This document shows positions 1 through 10,311 of a stretch of 64,000 nucleotides of DNA, piece after piece. The stretch is from Malaciobacter pacificus (GTDB lineage: Bacteria > Campylobacterota > Campylobacteria > Campylobacterales > Arcobacteraceae). The stretch covers positions 744,001 to 808,000 of the forward strand of contig NZ_CP035928.1 in the NCBI RefSeq assembly GCF_004214795.1. The letters are read 5' to 3'. Below the pieces are notes generated by a model. That model was not told the origin of the DNA. It did no database searches and saw only the letters and a list, made by a program, of their open reading frames with translations. A program made the position numbers and the translations under genes. Position 1 is the stretch's first letter, and every line of letters starts with the position of its first letter.

Positions 1-141
1 AATAGGAGTTTCAACTATAACTGGATCTTCTTCAGTGTAAGTTTGTTCTGCCTCTTCTAGTTCATTTAATTTTTGTTCAAGCTCTTCTCTTTCTTGTTGA
101 AGTTGAACTTTTTTAATAAACTCTTCGCCTTTTATTTGCAT
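1..141 (-). CDS. N-terminal fragment of a charged protein, possibly SPOR-domain family (cut by window edge)
   Basis: Reading the minus strand from an ATG at 141 gives 47 codons that run off the window, beginning MQIKGEEFIKKVQLQQ. A ribosome binding site (AAGGATT) precedes the ATG. The visible part is a highly charged, coiled-coil-like helix rich in Glu, Gln and Lys, followed by an acidic stretch. It lies 21 bp downstream of glyA on the same strand, so it is probably the next gene of the lysS-glyA operon. In Campylobacter a SPOR-domain protein lies near glyA, which makes that family plausible, but no SPOR residues are visible here. The start is well supported; the function is a guess. Confidence 0.55.
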   Translation of the reverse strand, partial: MQIKGEEFIKKVQLQQEREELEQKLNELEEAEQTYTEEDPVIVETPI

Positions 142-162
142 AGCTAATCCTTATAGGTTTTC

Positions 163-1425
163 TTAGTACGTTGATTGATTATAGATTACAAAATTACTTG
201 CTAACTCTTTTAGTTCTTCTTTAATTTTTGCATGTAATGCAGTATCTTCAATATTATCTAAAACATCACAAATCTTATTTGCAATAATTTCAAATTCAGC
301 TTCTTTCATACCTCTTGATGTAAGTGCTGGTGATCCTATTCTAATACCTGAAGTAACAAATGGACTTCTTGTCTCACCAGGAACTGTATTTTTATTTACT
401 GTAATTCCTGCATTTCCAAGTGCTGCATCTGCATCTTTACCACTAAATGGTTTATTTAAAAATGATACTAATACTAAGTGGTTATCTGTTCCACCAGAAA
501 CGATGTCATAACCTCTAGAAACTAATACTTCACCAAGTTTTTTTGCATTTGCTTTTACTTGTTTTGCATAATCTTTCCAAGAAGGATCTAAAACTTCTTT
601 AAATGCAACAGCTTTTGCAGCCATAACGTGTACTAATGGACCACCTTGTAATCCTGGGAAAATTGCAGAGTTGATTTTTTTAGCAATCTCTTCATCATTT
701 GTCATAATTAAACCACCTCTTGGACCTCTTAAAGTCTTATGAGTTGTTGTTGTTACAACATCAGCATAAGGGAATGGACTCATATGCTCACCAGCAGCCA
801 CTAATCCAGCAATATGTGCAATATCAGCAAATAAAATAGCACCAACTGCATCAGCTATTTCTCTAAATTTAGAAAAATCAATCTCTCTTGCATAAGCTGA
901 TGCTCCACAAACGATAATTTTTGGTTGAGTGATTTTAGCAATTTCCATTACTTTATCATAGTTAATTCTACCATCTAGCTCTACACCATAGTAGAATGCT
1001 TGGTAATTTTTACCAGAAAATGAAGGTTTAGAACCATGAGTTAAGTGACCACCATGAGATAAATCCATACCTAAAATTTTGTCACCTGCTTTTAATAATG
1101 CTGCATAAACTGCACCATTAGCTTGGCTTCCTGCATGAGGTTGAACATTTGCATAGTTACATCCAAAGATTTCACAAGCTCTATCAATTGCTAGTTGCTC
1201 TGCTTTATCTGCAAATTCACATCCACCATAGTATCTTTTATATGGATAACCTTCTGCATATTTATTAGTAAAAACAGAACCCATAGCTTCCATAACTGCT
1301 GGACTTGTAAAGTTTTCACTTGCAATCATTTCTAAGTGGTAAGTTTGTCTTTCTAACTCAGACTCAACAATATCAAAAATCTCTTTATCTGCATCTTTTA
1401 AAGATTTATTACTAATGTAACTCAT
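163..1425 (-). CDS. glyA: Serine hydroxymethyltransferase
   Basis: Converts serine and tetrahydrofolate to glycine and 5,10-methylene-THF, the main cytoplasmic source of one-carbon units. The 420-residue length is normal for bacterial SHMT. Visible family marks are the substrate/folate segment [13 protein letters not shown] (residues 56-68) and the PLP-binding [14 protein letters not shown], with the Schiff-base lysine at K230. The ATG at 1425 follows an AGGAG ribosome binding site. It lies 30 bp downstream of lysS on the same strand, an arrangement also known in Campylobacter, and is probably co-transcribed from the promoter in front of the CvpA-like gene. Confidence 0.97.
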   Translation of the reverse strand: MSYISNKSLKDADKEIFDIVESELERQTYHLEMIASENFTSPAVMEAMGSVFTNKYAEGYPYKRYYGGCEFADKAEQLAIDRACEIFGCNYANVQPHAGSQANGAVYAALLKAGDKILGMDLSHGGHLTHGSKPSFSGKNYQAFYYGVELDGRINYDKVMEIAKITQPKIIVCGASAYAREIDFSKFREIADAVGAILFADIAHIAGLVAAGEHMSPFPYADVVTTTTHKTLRGPRGGLIMTNDEEIAKKINSAIFPGLQGGPLVHVMAAKAVAFKEVLDPSWKDYAKQVKANAKKLGEVLVSRGYDIVSGGTDNHLVLVSFLNKPFSGKDADAALGNAGITVNKNTVPGETRSPFVTSGIRIGSPALTSRGMKEAEFEIIANKICDVLDNIEDTALHAKIKEELKELASNFVIYNQSTY

Positions 1426-1455
1426 TTATTTTCTCCTAATAGTTTTAATTATATT

Positions 1456-2979
1456 TTAGTTTTCTTCATCAACATCGTCATGAAGATTAATTTCATGTTT
1501 AACTGGTTTCATAGCTGGGAATAACAATACATCTCTAATAGAGTGTTCATTTGTTAACATCATAACTAATCTATCAATACCAATACCTTGACCTGCTGTT
1601 GGAGCCATACCATAAGATAAAGCATTTACAAAATCTTCATCCATTTCATGTGCTTCATCATCACCACTATGTTTTGCTGCCATTTGACCTTCAAATCTCT
1701 CTAATTGATCAATAGGGTCATTAAGCTCAGAGAAGGCGTTTGCAATCTCTTTTCCTGCAATAAATAACTCAAATCTATCAGTTAAATGAGGTTTATCATC
1801 ATTTCTTCTTGCAAGTGGAGAGATTTCAACAGGATACTCTGTAATAAAAGTAGGATCAATTAATTTATCTTCTACATACTCATCAAATAACTCACCTTGT
1901 AATTGACCTAAGTTCATTTTTTCATTTACTTCAAGATTTTGCTCTTTCATAAAAGCAATTATCTTATCTTTATCTTCAACAATATCAGCTGGAACTCCAC
2001 CAATCTCATAAAGTGATTGAATTAATGGAATCTCTGTAAAGTTACTGAAGTCGATTTTAAATTCACCATAAGGTAAAACTGTAGGTAAATCTAAATGTTC
2101 AAATAAAAATTCAAAGTACTCTTTTGTAAGTATAATTAAATCTTTGTATGTTTTGTAGGCCCAATAAAACTCAATAGATGTAAACTCTGGATTATGTGTT
2201 GCATCCATTCCTTCATTTCTAAAACATCTATTTATTTCAAATACTGCTTCAAATCCACCAACAATACATCTTTTTAAATATAGTTCAGGTGCAATTCTTA
2301 AAAATCTATCAATTCCTAATGCATTATGATGAGTAACAAATGGTTTAGCATTAGCTCCACCTGCAATAGGGTGCATCATTGGAGTTTCAACTTCTAAGAA
2401 ACCTTTGTTTTCAAAGAATCTTCTAGTTAGTGAAATAACTCTAGATCTAATTTGGAAAGTTTTTCTAACTTGTGAATTCATAATTAAGTCTAAGTATCTT
2501 TGTCTATATCTTAACTCTTTATCTTGAATACCGTGGTATTTTTCAGGAAGTGGTGAAATGGCTTTTGTTAAGATTTTTAAATCATGAACGTGTAATGAAA
2601 GCTCACCTTTTCCAGTAATAAATGGATAACCACTTACTTCAATAATATCTCCAACTTCTACATTCTTTTTGAAAATATCGTTATAAAAACCTTCTGGTAA
2701 ATTATCTCTTGCCACATAAATTTGTAAAATTCCTGACTCATCTTCAATTTTAAGAAAAGATGCTTTTCCCATAAGTCTAAAAAACTTAATTCTACCTGCA
2801 ACTGTATAGTTTCTATTTTCATCTCTTTTTTCTTCAGTTTTAAATATATCACTGTTTACATTGATATACTTAGAAATAGAAGTATTTCTTTTACTATCAT
2901 TTGCATAAGGATTAAATCCCGCTTCTTTTAAAATATTGGCTTTTTCTATTCTTTGTTGTATGTATTTATTTTCGAACAA
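1456..2979 (-). CDS. lysS: Lysyl-tRNA synthetase, class II
   Basis: Charges tRNA-Lys in the cytoplasm. The 507 residues show an N-terminal OB-fold anticodon-binding domain (about 50-150) and a class II catalytic core with motif 2 ([15 protein letters not shown]) and motif 3 ([13 protein letters not shown]) near the C-terminus. The start codon is TTG at 2979, chosen because AAAGGAAAT lies 7-8 bases upstream and the sequence from there ([14 protein letters not shown]) matches the family's N-terminal helix. It sits between the CvpA-like gene (15 bp upstream) and glyA (30 bp downstream) in one transcription unit. Confidence 0.97.
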   Translation of the reverse strand: MFENKYIQQRIEKANILKEAGFNPYANDSKRNTSISKYINVNSDIFKTEEKRDENRNYTVAGRIKFFRLMGKASFLKIEDESGILQIYVARDNLPEGFYNDIFKKNVEVGDIIEVSGYPFITGKGELSLHVHDLKILTKAISPLPEKYHGIQDKELRYRQRYLDLIMNSQVRKTFQIRSRVISLTRRFFENKGFLEVETPMMHPIAGGANAKPFVTHHNALGIDRFLRIAPELYLKRCIVGGFEAVFEINRCFRNEGMDATHNPEFTSIEFYWAYKTYKDLIILTKEYFEFLFEHLDLPTVLPYGEFKIDFSNFTEIPLIQSLYEIGGVPADIVEDKDKIIAFMKEQNLEVNEKMNLGQLQGELFDEYVEDKLIDPTFITEYPVEISPLARRNDDKPHLTDRFELFIAGKEIANAFSELNDPIDQLERFEGQMAAKHSGDDEAHEMDEDFVNALSYGMAPTAGQGIGIDRLVMMLTNEHSIRDVLLFPAMKPVKHEINLHDDVDEEN

Positions 2980-2994
2980 TATTTATTTCCTTTT

Positions 2995-3777
2995 TTAGTT
3001 AGTTTCTTCTGGTTTATTTACAATACTTTGTAGTTTTTCTTTCATTGTATTGATTTGCTCATCTGTTGCTGTTGATACTTCTTTAACTTTCTCTTCTACT
3101 TTATTCATAACCTCTTCTTCAACAGCTTTTTTTACTTCATCTACACTTTTTTCTACTTCTTGTTTTATCTCATTTGTAGTTTCATCTATGCTTTCTTGAA
3201 TTTTTTCACTTGTAGGTTTTTCACTTGATGTTGCATCTTTTGCTGTATCAACAACAGTATCTACAGTGTTTCCTATCTTTGTTGTGATTGAACTTGTATC
3301 TAGTTTAATTATATATGAACCAACACTTAATAAATGTGGCATAACAACTGAACCAGCCGATTTCTCATCAATTGCTTTTTTAAATGAATTTACTTGGTAT
3401 AATGCATAAGCAATAACAGAAAAGATTAAAAACACTTTTGCTGCACCAAATAAAAATCCAAAAATTCTATCAAAAATTCCTAGACCACTTGCGTTGAAAA
3501 TTTTGCTTATGATTAATCCTAGTGCATAAACAATAATCCAAAAACCAATTAACGCAACAATAAATCCAATTAATTTAATTGTTGTTTCATTTTCAAGTGC
3601 TAAAAAAGGTGCTATTAAATCACCAATATCTTTAGATACTCTTGAAGCTACAAATATAGCACCAATAATTCCAACAATTCCAAATACCTCTTTGATAAGT
3701 CCTCTAAAAAGTCCTTTAAGTCCTAAAACTAAAGTAATACCTAGTACCACCATATCAAAAATAGTAAAATCTTGCAT
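2995..3777 (-). CDS. CvpA-family inner membrane protein with long coiled-coil tail
   Basis: A 260-residue protein. The first 130 or so residues hold four hydrophobic segments with the Gly-rich pattern of the CvpA (colicin V production) family, including FDMVVLGITLVLGLKGLFRG at the N-terminus. The C-terminal half (about 170-260) is a polar, Glu/Lys-rich helix likely to form a coiled coil. CvpA proteins are linked to membrane stress resistance and envelope homeostasis; the exact role is unknown. The ATG follows AAAGGAAATTT. It is the first gene of the apparent CvpA-lysS-glyA operon. Confidence 0.8.
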   Translation of the reverse strand: MQDFTIFDMVVLGITLVLGLKGLFRGLIKEVFGIVGIIGAIFVASRVSKDIGDLIAPFLALENETTIKLIGFIVALIGFWIIVYALGLIISKIFNASGLGIFDRIFGFLFGAAKVFLIFSVIAYALYQVNSFKKAIDEKSAGSVVMPHLLSVGSYIIKLDTSSITTKIGNTVDTVVDTAKDATSSEKPTSEKIQESIDETTNEIKQEVEKSVDEVKKAVEEEVMNKVEEKVKEVSTATDEQINTMKEKLQSIVNKPEETN

Positions 3778-3790
3778 AAATTTCCTTTGT

Positions 3791-3796
3791 ATAATA
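3791..3796 (-). promoter_or_regulatory. Probable -10 box of the cvpA-lysS-glyA unit
   Basis: The minus strand reads TATTAT 13 bases before the CvpA-like start codon, with a ribosome binding site between the two. Campylobacterota sigma-70 promoters often lack a clear -35 box, and none is obvious here. Inferred from sequence only. Confidence 0.4.
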
Positions 3797-3831
3797 TGCG
3801 ATATTCTATCTAATGTTTACAAAATAGAAGT

Positions 3832-5907
3832 TTAATTAAAATTAATCATAAAGCTTGCACCAAAATATTTTTTATTTTCATATTCAAATGCAATATTTTT
3901 AATATCAATACTATAACCTAAATTTTTTACAAAAAGCTCATTTACAATATATAATCCTAAGCCAACACCAAAAGCTTGATGTTTTGTAGTAAAATAAGGT
4001 TCTAATATTTTAGAAATAATCTTTTCATCTATACCATTTCCACTATCTGTTATTTGTAAAATATTATTTTTAAATTCAATTAATATAACTCTTTCATCTT
4101 CATTTTTATTATGTGTCAAAGCATAAATGGAATTATCTAAGATATTTAAAATTGCTTGTGAAAAATCATTTTTATTACATTTTAAAATAGTATCACTTTC
4201 ATAAATAAAAGAGCATTTAATATTGTTTTTTTCAAATATTGATTCAAAAAAGTCAGTGGCTTCTTTTAATGCCTCAACTAGTGAAAAATTATTGATATTG
4301 TTCTCTTTATTAAAAAAGTTTGTAAAATTTTCAATAGTATGTGATAGCTTTTGTGTATTTGAAATAATATCATCACAAGACTTTTCAAAATCTTTATTAG
4401 ATAATAAATTAAGCTCTTTTTGAATCTTCATACCACTTGCAATTGTGCTAATAACACTTAAAGGTTGTCTCCATTGATGAGCAATATTCTTAAGGATGTC
4501 TGCAATGGCTGCAATTTTTGATTGTTGAAAGAGTAATCTATCTTTTTCTTTATCTTTTTCTATTTCTTTTATGTCTTGAGTTATATCTGAAAAAGTTGCA
4601 ATTATGTAACTTTCACTTGGGTTTGTTGAAGCTTTTACTGAAAAATGTCTAATCTCATTTTTACTATTTTTCATAGCAACTCTAAAATGCTTTTCGCTAT
4701 TAATCAAAATATGTTCTGCCCAATTTTTACCTTCATAATCTTTATCGACAATATATAAATCATTATCTAAATCTATAAAAGTTTTACAAATACATCTATA
4801 TTTTTCTTTGAATTCATCAAGGGTTGTAACATCTTTGAAAAATTCTATTAATTTTTTATTTGCATCAATTAATGTATCTCCATTTGTAATTACAATTATA
4901 CTAAGTTGAGAGTCTAAAATTGATTGTTTTTTCATCTCTTGAGCTTTAATTTTGTTTAAGTAAGAAGAATAAATATAAATTAAAAAAGAGAAAAATATAA
5001 ATATTAGTGCAATAATAGAACTCATTATAATTTTTATTTTAAAAGATTTTACACTATTTAAATCAATGTTTTTCAAGTCTAGAAAGTTTATTATATAAGC
5101 TAGTTTTTCACCATTTGCAGTGTTTAATGTATAATTTGAAATTAGATAGTTATTTTCAATAATATATTCTTTAATATTCACATACTTTTCAATCTTATTT
5201 TCTGTTACATAATTTATTAAGTTCTCGTCTGCATTTATATTAGCTATATAATAATCATCAATGAAAATATTTGTGTGAGGATATTTTAAAGTATTTTTAT
5301 ATTTTTTATCAGCAATTACTAAACTGTTTATATTATTTTCTTTTAAATCTTTAGCAATTGAATTAAAATGAGTTATTATTTCTAAAGCCCCTAAAAAGTT
5401 ATTTTCTTTATCAAAAATTGGCGTTCTTGCTTTTAATGTTAGATTAAATAATGCAACACTTATAGAACTTGAAACATCTTTATCCATTAAACTTTTTTTT
5501 AGATCTTTTCTAAAAAGTAAATTATCACCTTTTAATTTAGTCCAAGATCTATAAACACTTTTACCATTTTTATCAACTATTTGAATCCAAACATTTTTAT
5601 ATTTTGAATATTTATTAATCTCTTTTGTGATGTTTTGATAATCTATTTGATCGTAACTTTTATTTTTCATAATATTTTGTAGATCATAACTTTTAGCTAA
5701 AGCTAAAGAGATAGTTAGTGTTGTGTTTAATTTATCTTTGATTAAATTTTGTGTTGTTTTAACTATATTTTGATGGGTGGATTTGTAAATAGAATTTAGA
5801 AGCTCATGTTGTTTATTGGAAATATAATAATAGGAACTGATAATTATTAAAATTGCTAAAATTGAGAAAGTTAGAATTATTGTTAATATATTTTTTTTTA
5901 GTTGCAT
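3832..5907 (-). CDS. Membrane sensor histidine kinase with periplasmic Cache-like domain
   Basis: A 691-residue kinase. TM1 is at about residues 8-27. A periplasmic region of about 260 residues follows, with Cache-type features (KNVWIQIVDKNGKSVYRSW; ARTPIFDKENNFLGALEI). TM2 is near 290-315, then a PAS-like linker with the segment ITNGDTLIDANKKLIEFF. The phosphoacceptor region contains NIAHQWRQPLSVIS, a variant of the H-box common in Arcobacter kinases. The ATPase domain has an N-box (ILNILDNSIYAL), G1 (DSGNGID) and G2 (GVGLGLYIV). No partner response regulator is adjacent and the ligand is unknown. The ribosome binding site is weak: AGGAAAA lies about 18 bases before the ATG, so the start is less certain than the rest. 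Confidence 0.88.
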   Translation of the reverse strand: MQLKKNILTIILTFSILAILIIISSYYYISNKQHELLNSIYKSTHQNIVKTTQNLIKDKLNTTLTISLALAKSYDLQNIMKNKSYDQIDYQNITKEINKYSKYKNVWIQIVDKNGKSVYRSWTKLKGDNLLFRKDLKKSLMDKDVSSSISVALFNLTLKARTPIFDKENNFLGALEIITHFNSIAKDLKENNINSLVIADKKYKNTLKYPHTNIFIDDYYIANINADENLINYVTENKIEKYVNIKEYIIENNYLISNYTLNTANGEKLAYIINFLDLKNIDLNSVKSFKIKIIMSSIIALIFIFFSFLIYIYSSYLNKIKAQEMKKQSILDSQLSIIVITNGDTLIDANKKLIEFFKDVTTLDEFKEKYRCICKTFIDLDNDLYIVDKDYEGKNWAEHILINSEKHFRVAMKNSKNEIRHFSVKASTNPSESYIIATFSDITQDIKEIEKDKEKDRLLFQQSKIAAIADILKNIAHQWRQPLSVISTIASGMKIQKELNLLSNKDFEKSCDDIISNTQKLSHTIENFTNFFNKENNINNFSLVEALKEATDFFESIFEKNNIKCSFIYESDTILKCNKNDFSQAILNILDNSIYALTHNKNEDERVILIEFKNNILQITDSGNGIDEKIISKILEPYFTTKHQAFGVGLGLYIVNELFVKNLGYSIDIKNIAFEYENKKYFGASFMINFN

Positions 5908-6006
5908 AATTTTATATTTAATTTTCCTATATTTATCAATTTAGATTATATAAAAGTAAGGCTTTTTTTTAATTGAAATTTTCATTTTAAATTAATATTT
6001 TTTAGA

Positions 6007-6012
6007 TAAAAT
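6007..6012 (+). promoter_or_regulatory. -10 box of ispG, positioned for a leaderless transcript
   Basis: TAAAAT within TTTAGATAAAATC, exactly six bases (cacaag) before the ispG ATG. No ribosome binding site lies between. With normal spacing, transcription would start at or next to the A of the ATG. The same spacing recurs before thiL and the uracil-DNA glycosylase. Confidence 0.5.
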
Positions 6013-6018
6013 CACAAG

Positions 6019-7080
6019 ATGATAAAAAGATACCCAACAAAACAAATATTCGTAGGAAATGTACCAATTGGTGGTGATGCTCCAATACCAGTTCAATCTA
6101 TGACTTTTACAAAAACATCAGATGTAAAAGCAACAGTTGAGCAAATAACAAAATTACATTTTGCTGGTGCAGATATTGTAAGAGTTGCTGTTCCTGATTT
6201 AGAAGCAGCTAATGCATTAAAAGATATAAAATCTCAAATTGATTTACCACTTGTTGCAGATATACATTTCAAATATAAACTTGCTTTAATTGCAGCTGAA
6301 GTTGTAGATTGTATCAGAATTAATCCAGGCAATATAGGAGATAAAAAAAGAGTTGCTGAAGTTGTAAAAGCTTGCCAGCAAAGAAATATTCCAATTAGAA
6401 TTGGAGTAAACTCTGGAAGTTTAGAAAAGCAATTTGAAGATAAATATGGGCAAACACCTGAAGGAATGGTTGCAAGTGCTGAATATAATATAAAATATCT
6501 TGAAGATTTAGGTTTTACTGATATGAAAATATCATTAAAAGCAAGTGATGTTCAAAGAACAGTTCAAGCATATAGAATGTTAAGACCTAAAAATAATTAT
6601 CCATTTCATTTAGGTGTAACAGAAGCTGGAACACAGTTTCACTCAACTATTAAATCTTCAATTGCATTAGGTTCACTATTACTTGATGGAATAGGGGATA
6701 CTTTAAGAGTTTCAATGACAGGTGAGCTTGAAGAAGAGATTAAAGTAGGAAAAGCAATCTTAAAAGATGTAGGAATTGCAAAAGAGGGATTAAATATCGT
6801 TTCTTGTCCAACTTGTGGAAGAATTGAAGCAGATTTAGTAAGTGCAGTAGCTGAAATTGAAAAAAGAACAGCACATATTAAAACACCACTTGATGTTTCA
6901 GTAATGGGATGTGTTGTAAATGCTATTGGTGAAGCTAAAAGCGCTGATGTTGCAATTGCATTTGGTAAGGGAAGTGGATTAGTAATGAAAAGAGGTGAAA
7001 TAATTGAAAAGCTTTCAGGTGATGCTTTAATTAATAAGTTTATACAAGAGGTTGAACTTGAAGCTGAAAAAAGAAAATAA
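6019..7080 (+). CDS. ispG: 4-hydroxy-3-methylbut-2-en-1-yl diphosphate synthase (MEP pathway)
   Basis: Reductively opens methylerythritol cyclodiphosphate to HMBPP, the next-to-last step of the non-mevalonate isoprenoid route. The 353 residues match the usual bacterial length. The [4Fe-4S] ligands are visible as C263 and C266 (SCPTCGR) and C298 ([11 protein letters not shown]), with E305 as the usual fourth ligand. The N-terminal TIM-barrel segments are also typical ([28 protein letters not shown]). The stop codon shares one base with the start of the downstream diguanylate cyclase (TAATG), so the two are probably translated from one message. Confidence 0.97.
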   Translation: MIKRYPTKQIFVGNVPIGGDAPIPVQSMTFTKTSDVKATVEQITKLHFAGADIVRVAVPDLEAANALKDIKSQIDLPLVADIHFKYKLALIAAEVVDCIRINPGNIGDKKRVAEVVKACQQRNIPIRIGVNSGSLEKQFEDKYGQTPEGMVASAEYNIKYLEDLGFTDMKISLKASDVQRTVQAYRMLRPKNNYPFHLGVTEAGTQFHSTIKSSIALGSLLLDGIGDTLRVSMTGELEEEIKVGKAILKDVGIAKEGLNIVSCPTCGRIEADLVSAVAEIEKRTAHIKTPLDVSVMGCVVNAIGEAKSADVAIAFGKGSGLVMKRGEIIEKLSGDALINKFIQEVELEAEKRK

Positions 7081-8372
7081 TGAGTGATAATATAAAATCT
7101 TTTAAAGAAGTTTTATCCTCTGAAATTGTGTATATAAAAGAGCAATTTTTATCAAGATATATTGCTAGTTTTAGAAAAATAGAAGAGGAAGAGTATGTAA
7201 ATATAAAAGATTTTTTTTGTGATATTATAGAAGATATTTGTAATGGAAATTTAGAAAAATCATTTATTACTTGTGAAAAATTAGTAGAACTAAATATTAA
7301 ACTCTCAATTCCATATGTAACTTTAACAAATGAACTTATAAATTTAGAAAAGTTAATTATGGAAAGACTCTTATATAAAAATGCAAAAGATGAAATTTAT
7401 GAGATTTATAAACTTCATTTGGAATTAGAAGATACTATAGCAAAAATCTATCTTGATAAATATACTGAGAGTTTAATTAGTAAAAATAACATTAGATTAT
7501 CTAGTTTAAATGATATATATGAAAGAAATGTAGTGTTATATTATAAGGCTCATTTAGAGTGGTTAAACGAGTTATCAAAAGCTGTAAAATCAAGAGACAT
7601 AGCTATAATCCCTGAAACTAATCACACCCTTTGTACTTTTGGAAAATGGTTACACAGTGATGGTAAGAAAATAATTCAAAATAATTCAAAATATAATAGT
7701 ATTTTGAAAATGCATGAGAAACTTCATTTTATGTCAAAACAAATTATGAGCTATTTATCAAAAGATAGTGGGCAAAACCATATCTTGCTAACATATTTAG
7801 AAAAAAGTGAAATGTTATCTTTATCTTTAGGAACAGAGCTTGCATTAATTGACAATACTTTAATAAATAATGAAGCGAAAAAAGATCCACTAACAGGTGC
7901 ATTAAATAGACAAAGGATAGAAAAACTTTATCAAAATCAATTAGAAATTGCATCAGCTACAGCAGAAACATTTGTACTTGCAATGTGTGATCTTGATTAT
8001 TTTAAAAATGTAAATGATAGCTATGGTCATATGGTTGGGGATAAAATGTTAAAAGCTTTTGTTCAAATTGCAAAAAAAAGCCTTAGAAGTTCAGATATGA
8101 TTATTAGATATGGTGGAGAAGAGTTTGTCTTTATACTTCCTGCTGTTAATGCAAAAAAAGCAAAAGAGATTTTAAATAAAATTAGAGAAGATTTCCAATC
8201 ATTTAGTATAGATTATGAAGATAAAAAAGTATCAACAACAATAAGTATTGGTTTTATACAAATCAATTCAGAAAATGGCGAATCCTATTTTAAAAATTTT
8301 GAAGATGCTTTAATAATAGCTGATAGAAAGCTATATGAAGCTAAAAATAGTGGTAGAAATAGAGTTTGCTAA
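7080..8372 (+). CDS. CZB-GGDEF diguanylate cyclase (DgcZ-like, zinc-responsive)
   Basis: Makes cyclic di-GMP from two GTP. There are three parts in 430 residues. Residues 1-140 are an all-helical region I do not recognise. Residues 155-235 are a chemoreceptor zinc-binding (CZB) domain, with ligands H158, C185 (LCTFGKW), H212 and H216; the C-to-H and H-to-H intervals (27 and 4) equal those of E. coli DgcZ, where zinc represses activity. Residues 265-430 are a GGDEF domain with an active GGEEF site (345-349) and a product-inhibition I-site RSSD (336-339), five residues upstream as in allosterically inhibited cyclases. No signal peptide or membrane segment is visible. It overlaps ispG by one base and precedes dnaB by 15 bp. 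Zinc control is inferred from ligand conservation. Confidence 0.9.
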   Translation: MSDNIKSFKEVLSSEIVYIKEQFLSRYIASFRKIEEEEYVNIKDFFCDIIEDICNGNLEKSFITCEKLVELNIKLSIPYVTLTNELINLEKLIMERLLYKNAKDEIYEIYKLHLELEDTIAKIYLDKYTESLISKNNIRLSSLNDIYERNVVLYYKAHLEWLNELSKAVKSRDIAIIPETNHTLCTFGKWLHSDGKKIIQNNSKYNSILKMHEKLHFMSKQIMSYLSKDSGQNHILLTYLEKSEMLSLSLGTELALIDNTLINNEAKKDPLTGALNRQRIEKLYQNQLEIASATAETFVLAMCDLDYFKNVNDSYGHMVGDKMLKAFVQIAKKSLRSSDMIIRYGGEEFVFILPAVNAKKAKEILNKIREDFQSFSIDYEDKKVSTTISIGFIQINSENGESYFKNFEDALIIADRKLYEAKNSGRNRVC

Positions 8373-8387
8373 TAATTTGGAGAAAAG

Positions 8388-9833
8388 ATGGATAGTGTTT
8401 ATAGTATAAATATAGAAAGAGCAGTATTAAGTTCGATTTTATTTAATCCAGAAGAGTTTGAAGATGTTTTAGGTGTTTTAAAAGCAAATGACTTTTATTT
8501 GCCTGCACACAAAAAAATATTTGAGGTAATGGAAAAACTTCATAGTGATGCTATGCCTATTGATGAAGAGTTTATTAGAAGAAAACTTGAAGGTAAAGAT
8601 GTAGATGACTCAATTTTACTTGAAATTCTTTCAGCAAATCCAATTACTAATACTTTAGCTTATGTTAGAGAAATCAAAGATGGTGCAATTAAAAGAGAGC
8701 TTGCCACACTTGCAACAACTATCAAAAAAGTAGCTATCGAAGAAGAGGTAAGTGCAAATGAGGCCCTTGATACAGTTCAAGGTGCTTTATACAAAATTTC
8801 AACTGATAGTGCTACAAATGAAGTAAAAGATATGCAAGTTGTAACCACTGATACACTTGATTATATCAAAAGAATGAAAGAGCTTGGAAATACTCACTTA
8901 ATTGGTGAAACAACAGGTTTTGAAGCTTTAGATAAAAGAACAACAGGATTTAATGAAGGGGATTTAGTAATAATTGCAGCTAGGCCAGCGATGGGTAAAA
9001 CTGCACTAGTTTTAAATATGGCATTAGCCAATGTTGAAGCAAATAAGGGTGTTATATTCTTCTCACTAGAAATGCCAGCAGAACAATTGATGCTAAGAAT
9101 GTTAGCAGCAAAGACTTCTATTCCATTACAAAACCTTAGAAAAGGTGATATGGACGATAATCAATGGAGTCAATTAAGTGGGGCATTTGATGATTTAAAT
9201 AAAAAGAAGCTTTTTGTTGATGATGGGGGTAGTGTTAATATTAATCAATTAAGAGCAAGGGTTAGAAAATTAGCACAAAATGAAGATAATAATATTTCAT
9301 TAGTAATCATTGACTACTTACAACTTATGCAAGGAACTGGAAATAAAGATAGACACCAAGAGGTTTCTGATATTTCAAGGGGACTTAAAATGCTTGCTAG
9401 GGAGATGAAAATCCCAATTATTGCTCTATCTCAGTTAAATAGGGGATTAGAGAATAGACCTGATAAAAGACCTATGTTAAGTGACCTTAGAGAATCTGGA
9501 GCTATTGAGCAAGATGCCGATATTATTATGTTTGTATATAGGGATGATGTTTATAAAGAAAGAGATGAGGCTAGAAAAGAAAAAGAGGCTAAAGACAAAG
9601 GTGAAGAGTATAAATCTACTTTTGTTAATAAGCCAGTTGAAGAGGCTGAGGTAATTATTGGTAAGCAAAGAAATGGACCTATTGGTACAGTAAAACTTGA
9701 TTTCCATAAAGCGTTAACTAAATTTGTTGATAAGCCAAATGAACACCATGGTGCAGCTCCTGTTGAAATTGTATTTGAAACAGTTGCTGATAATGAAAAA
9801 GAGACGAATATAGATATACCTGATATATTATAA
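8388..9833 (+). CDS. dnaB: Replicative DNA helicase
   Basis: Hexameric 5'-3' helicase of the replisome. The 481 residues comprise an N-terminal helical collar domain (about 10-110), then a RecA-like core with a Walker A loop (ARPAMGKTALVLN, about 196-208), Walker B (SLVIIDYLQLM) and the SQLNRGLENRPDKRP loop. A charged insertion (about 385-410, rich in Lys/Glu) precedes the final strand. The ATG follows TTGGAGAAAAG. It is probably transcribed together with ispG and the diguanylate cyclase. No intein is present. Confidence 0.97.
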   Translation: MDSVYSINIERAVLSSILFNPEEFEDVLGVLKANDFYLPAHKKIFEVMEKLHSDAMPIDEEFIRRKLEGKDVDDSILLEILSANPITNTLAYVREIKDGAIKRELATLATTIKKVAIEEEVSANEALDTVQGALYKISTDSATNEVKDMQVVTTDTLDYIKRMKELGNTHLIGETTGFEALDKRTTGFNEGDLVIIAARPAMGKTALVLNMALANVEANKGVIFFSLEMPAEQLMLRMLAAKTSIPLQNLRKGDMDDNQWSQLSGAFDDLNKKKLFVDDGGSVNINQLRARVRKLAQNEDNNISLVIIDYLQLMQGTGNKDRHQEVSDISRGLKMLAREMKIPIIALSQLNRGLENRPDKRPMLSDLRESGAIEQDADIIMFVYRDDVYKERDEARKEKEAKDKGEEYKSTFVNKPVEEAEVIIGKQRNGPIGTVKLDFHKALTKFVDKPNEHHGAAPVEIVFETVADNEKETNIDIPDIL

Positions 9834-9881
9834 AGTTTATAAATAAATTATTTAGTTATTTAATCTTAAGAAAACTTAGCT

Positions 9882-9887
9882 TATAAT
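9882..9887 (+). promoter_or_regulatory. -10 box upstream of the pseudopilin gene
   Basis: TATAAT in the 81-bp gap after dnaB, 27 bases before the pseudopilin start and followed by AAAGGATT as ribosome binding site. No matching -35 box is seen. Confidence 0.5.
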
Positions 9888-9914
9888 CTTTTATATTATT
9901 TTAAAGGATTAATT

Positions 9915-10310
9915 ATGAAGAAAGGTTTTTCTCTTTTAGAGTTGATTTTCGCTATTGTAATCATTGGTGTTATTGCATCTTTTGCAGTTCCTAAGTTTTT
10001 AGATACAAAAGATTCAGCTGTTGTATCTACTTTAAAAAGAGATATTTCTTCAATTATTTCATCCATTCAAACATATCATCTTCAAGTAGGTAAGATTGAT
10101 AATATTTCTGATGCAATAACTTTAAATAGTCAAAACTGGACAACTGATGAAACTAATAGTAAAAAAATTAGTGATTTTAAATCTTGTGTTACAATTGAAG
10201 TAAAAATTGATGAGATCTCTTTAACTTTAGATGAGTCAAATACAGATAACGTTTGTGCTAAATTAAAAGAAGATGAGGGAATTGAAACACAATCTTATCA
10301 GTTGTTATAG
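9915..10310 (+). CDS. Type II/IV pseudopilin with prepilin peptidase site
   Basis: A 131-residue protein beginning MKKGFSLLELIFAIVIIG. This is a classic class III signal: cleavage after Gly4, Phe+1 to be N-methylated, Glu+5, then a hydrophobic helix to about residue 24 for membrane insertion and pilus assembly. The remaining roughly 105 residues form the globular head, with two cysteines (in SCVTIE and NVCAKL) that could pair. Such proteins act in type II secretion, type IV pili or DNA-uptake pseudopili; the sequence does not decide which. It has its own promoter and lies tail to tail, 1 bp apart, with a periplasmic DNA ligase. Confidence 0.85.
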   Translation: MKKGFSLLELIFAIVIIGVIASFAVPKFLDTKDSAVVSTLKRDISSIISSIQTYHLQVGKIDNISDAITLNSQNWTTDETNSKKISDFKSCVTIEVKIDEISLTLDESNTDNVCAKLKEDEGIETQSYQLL

Positions 10311-10311
10311 T

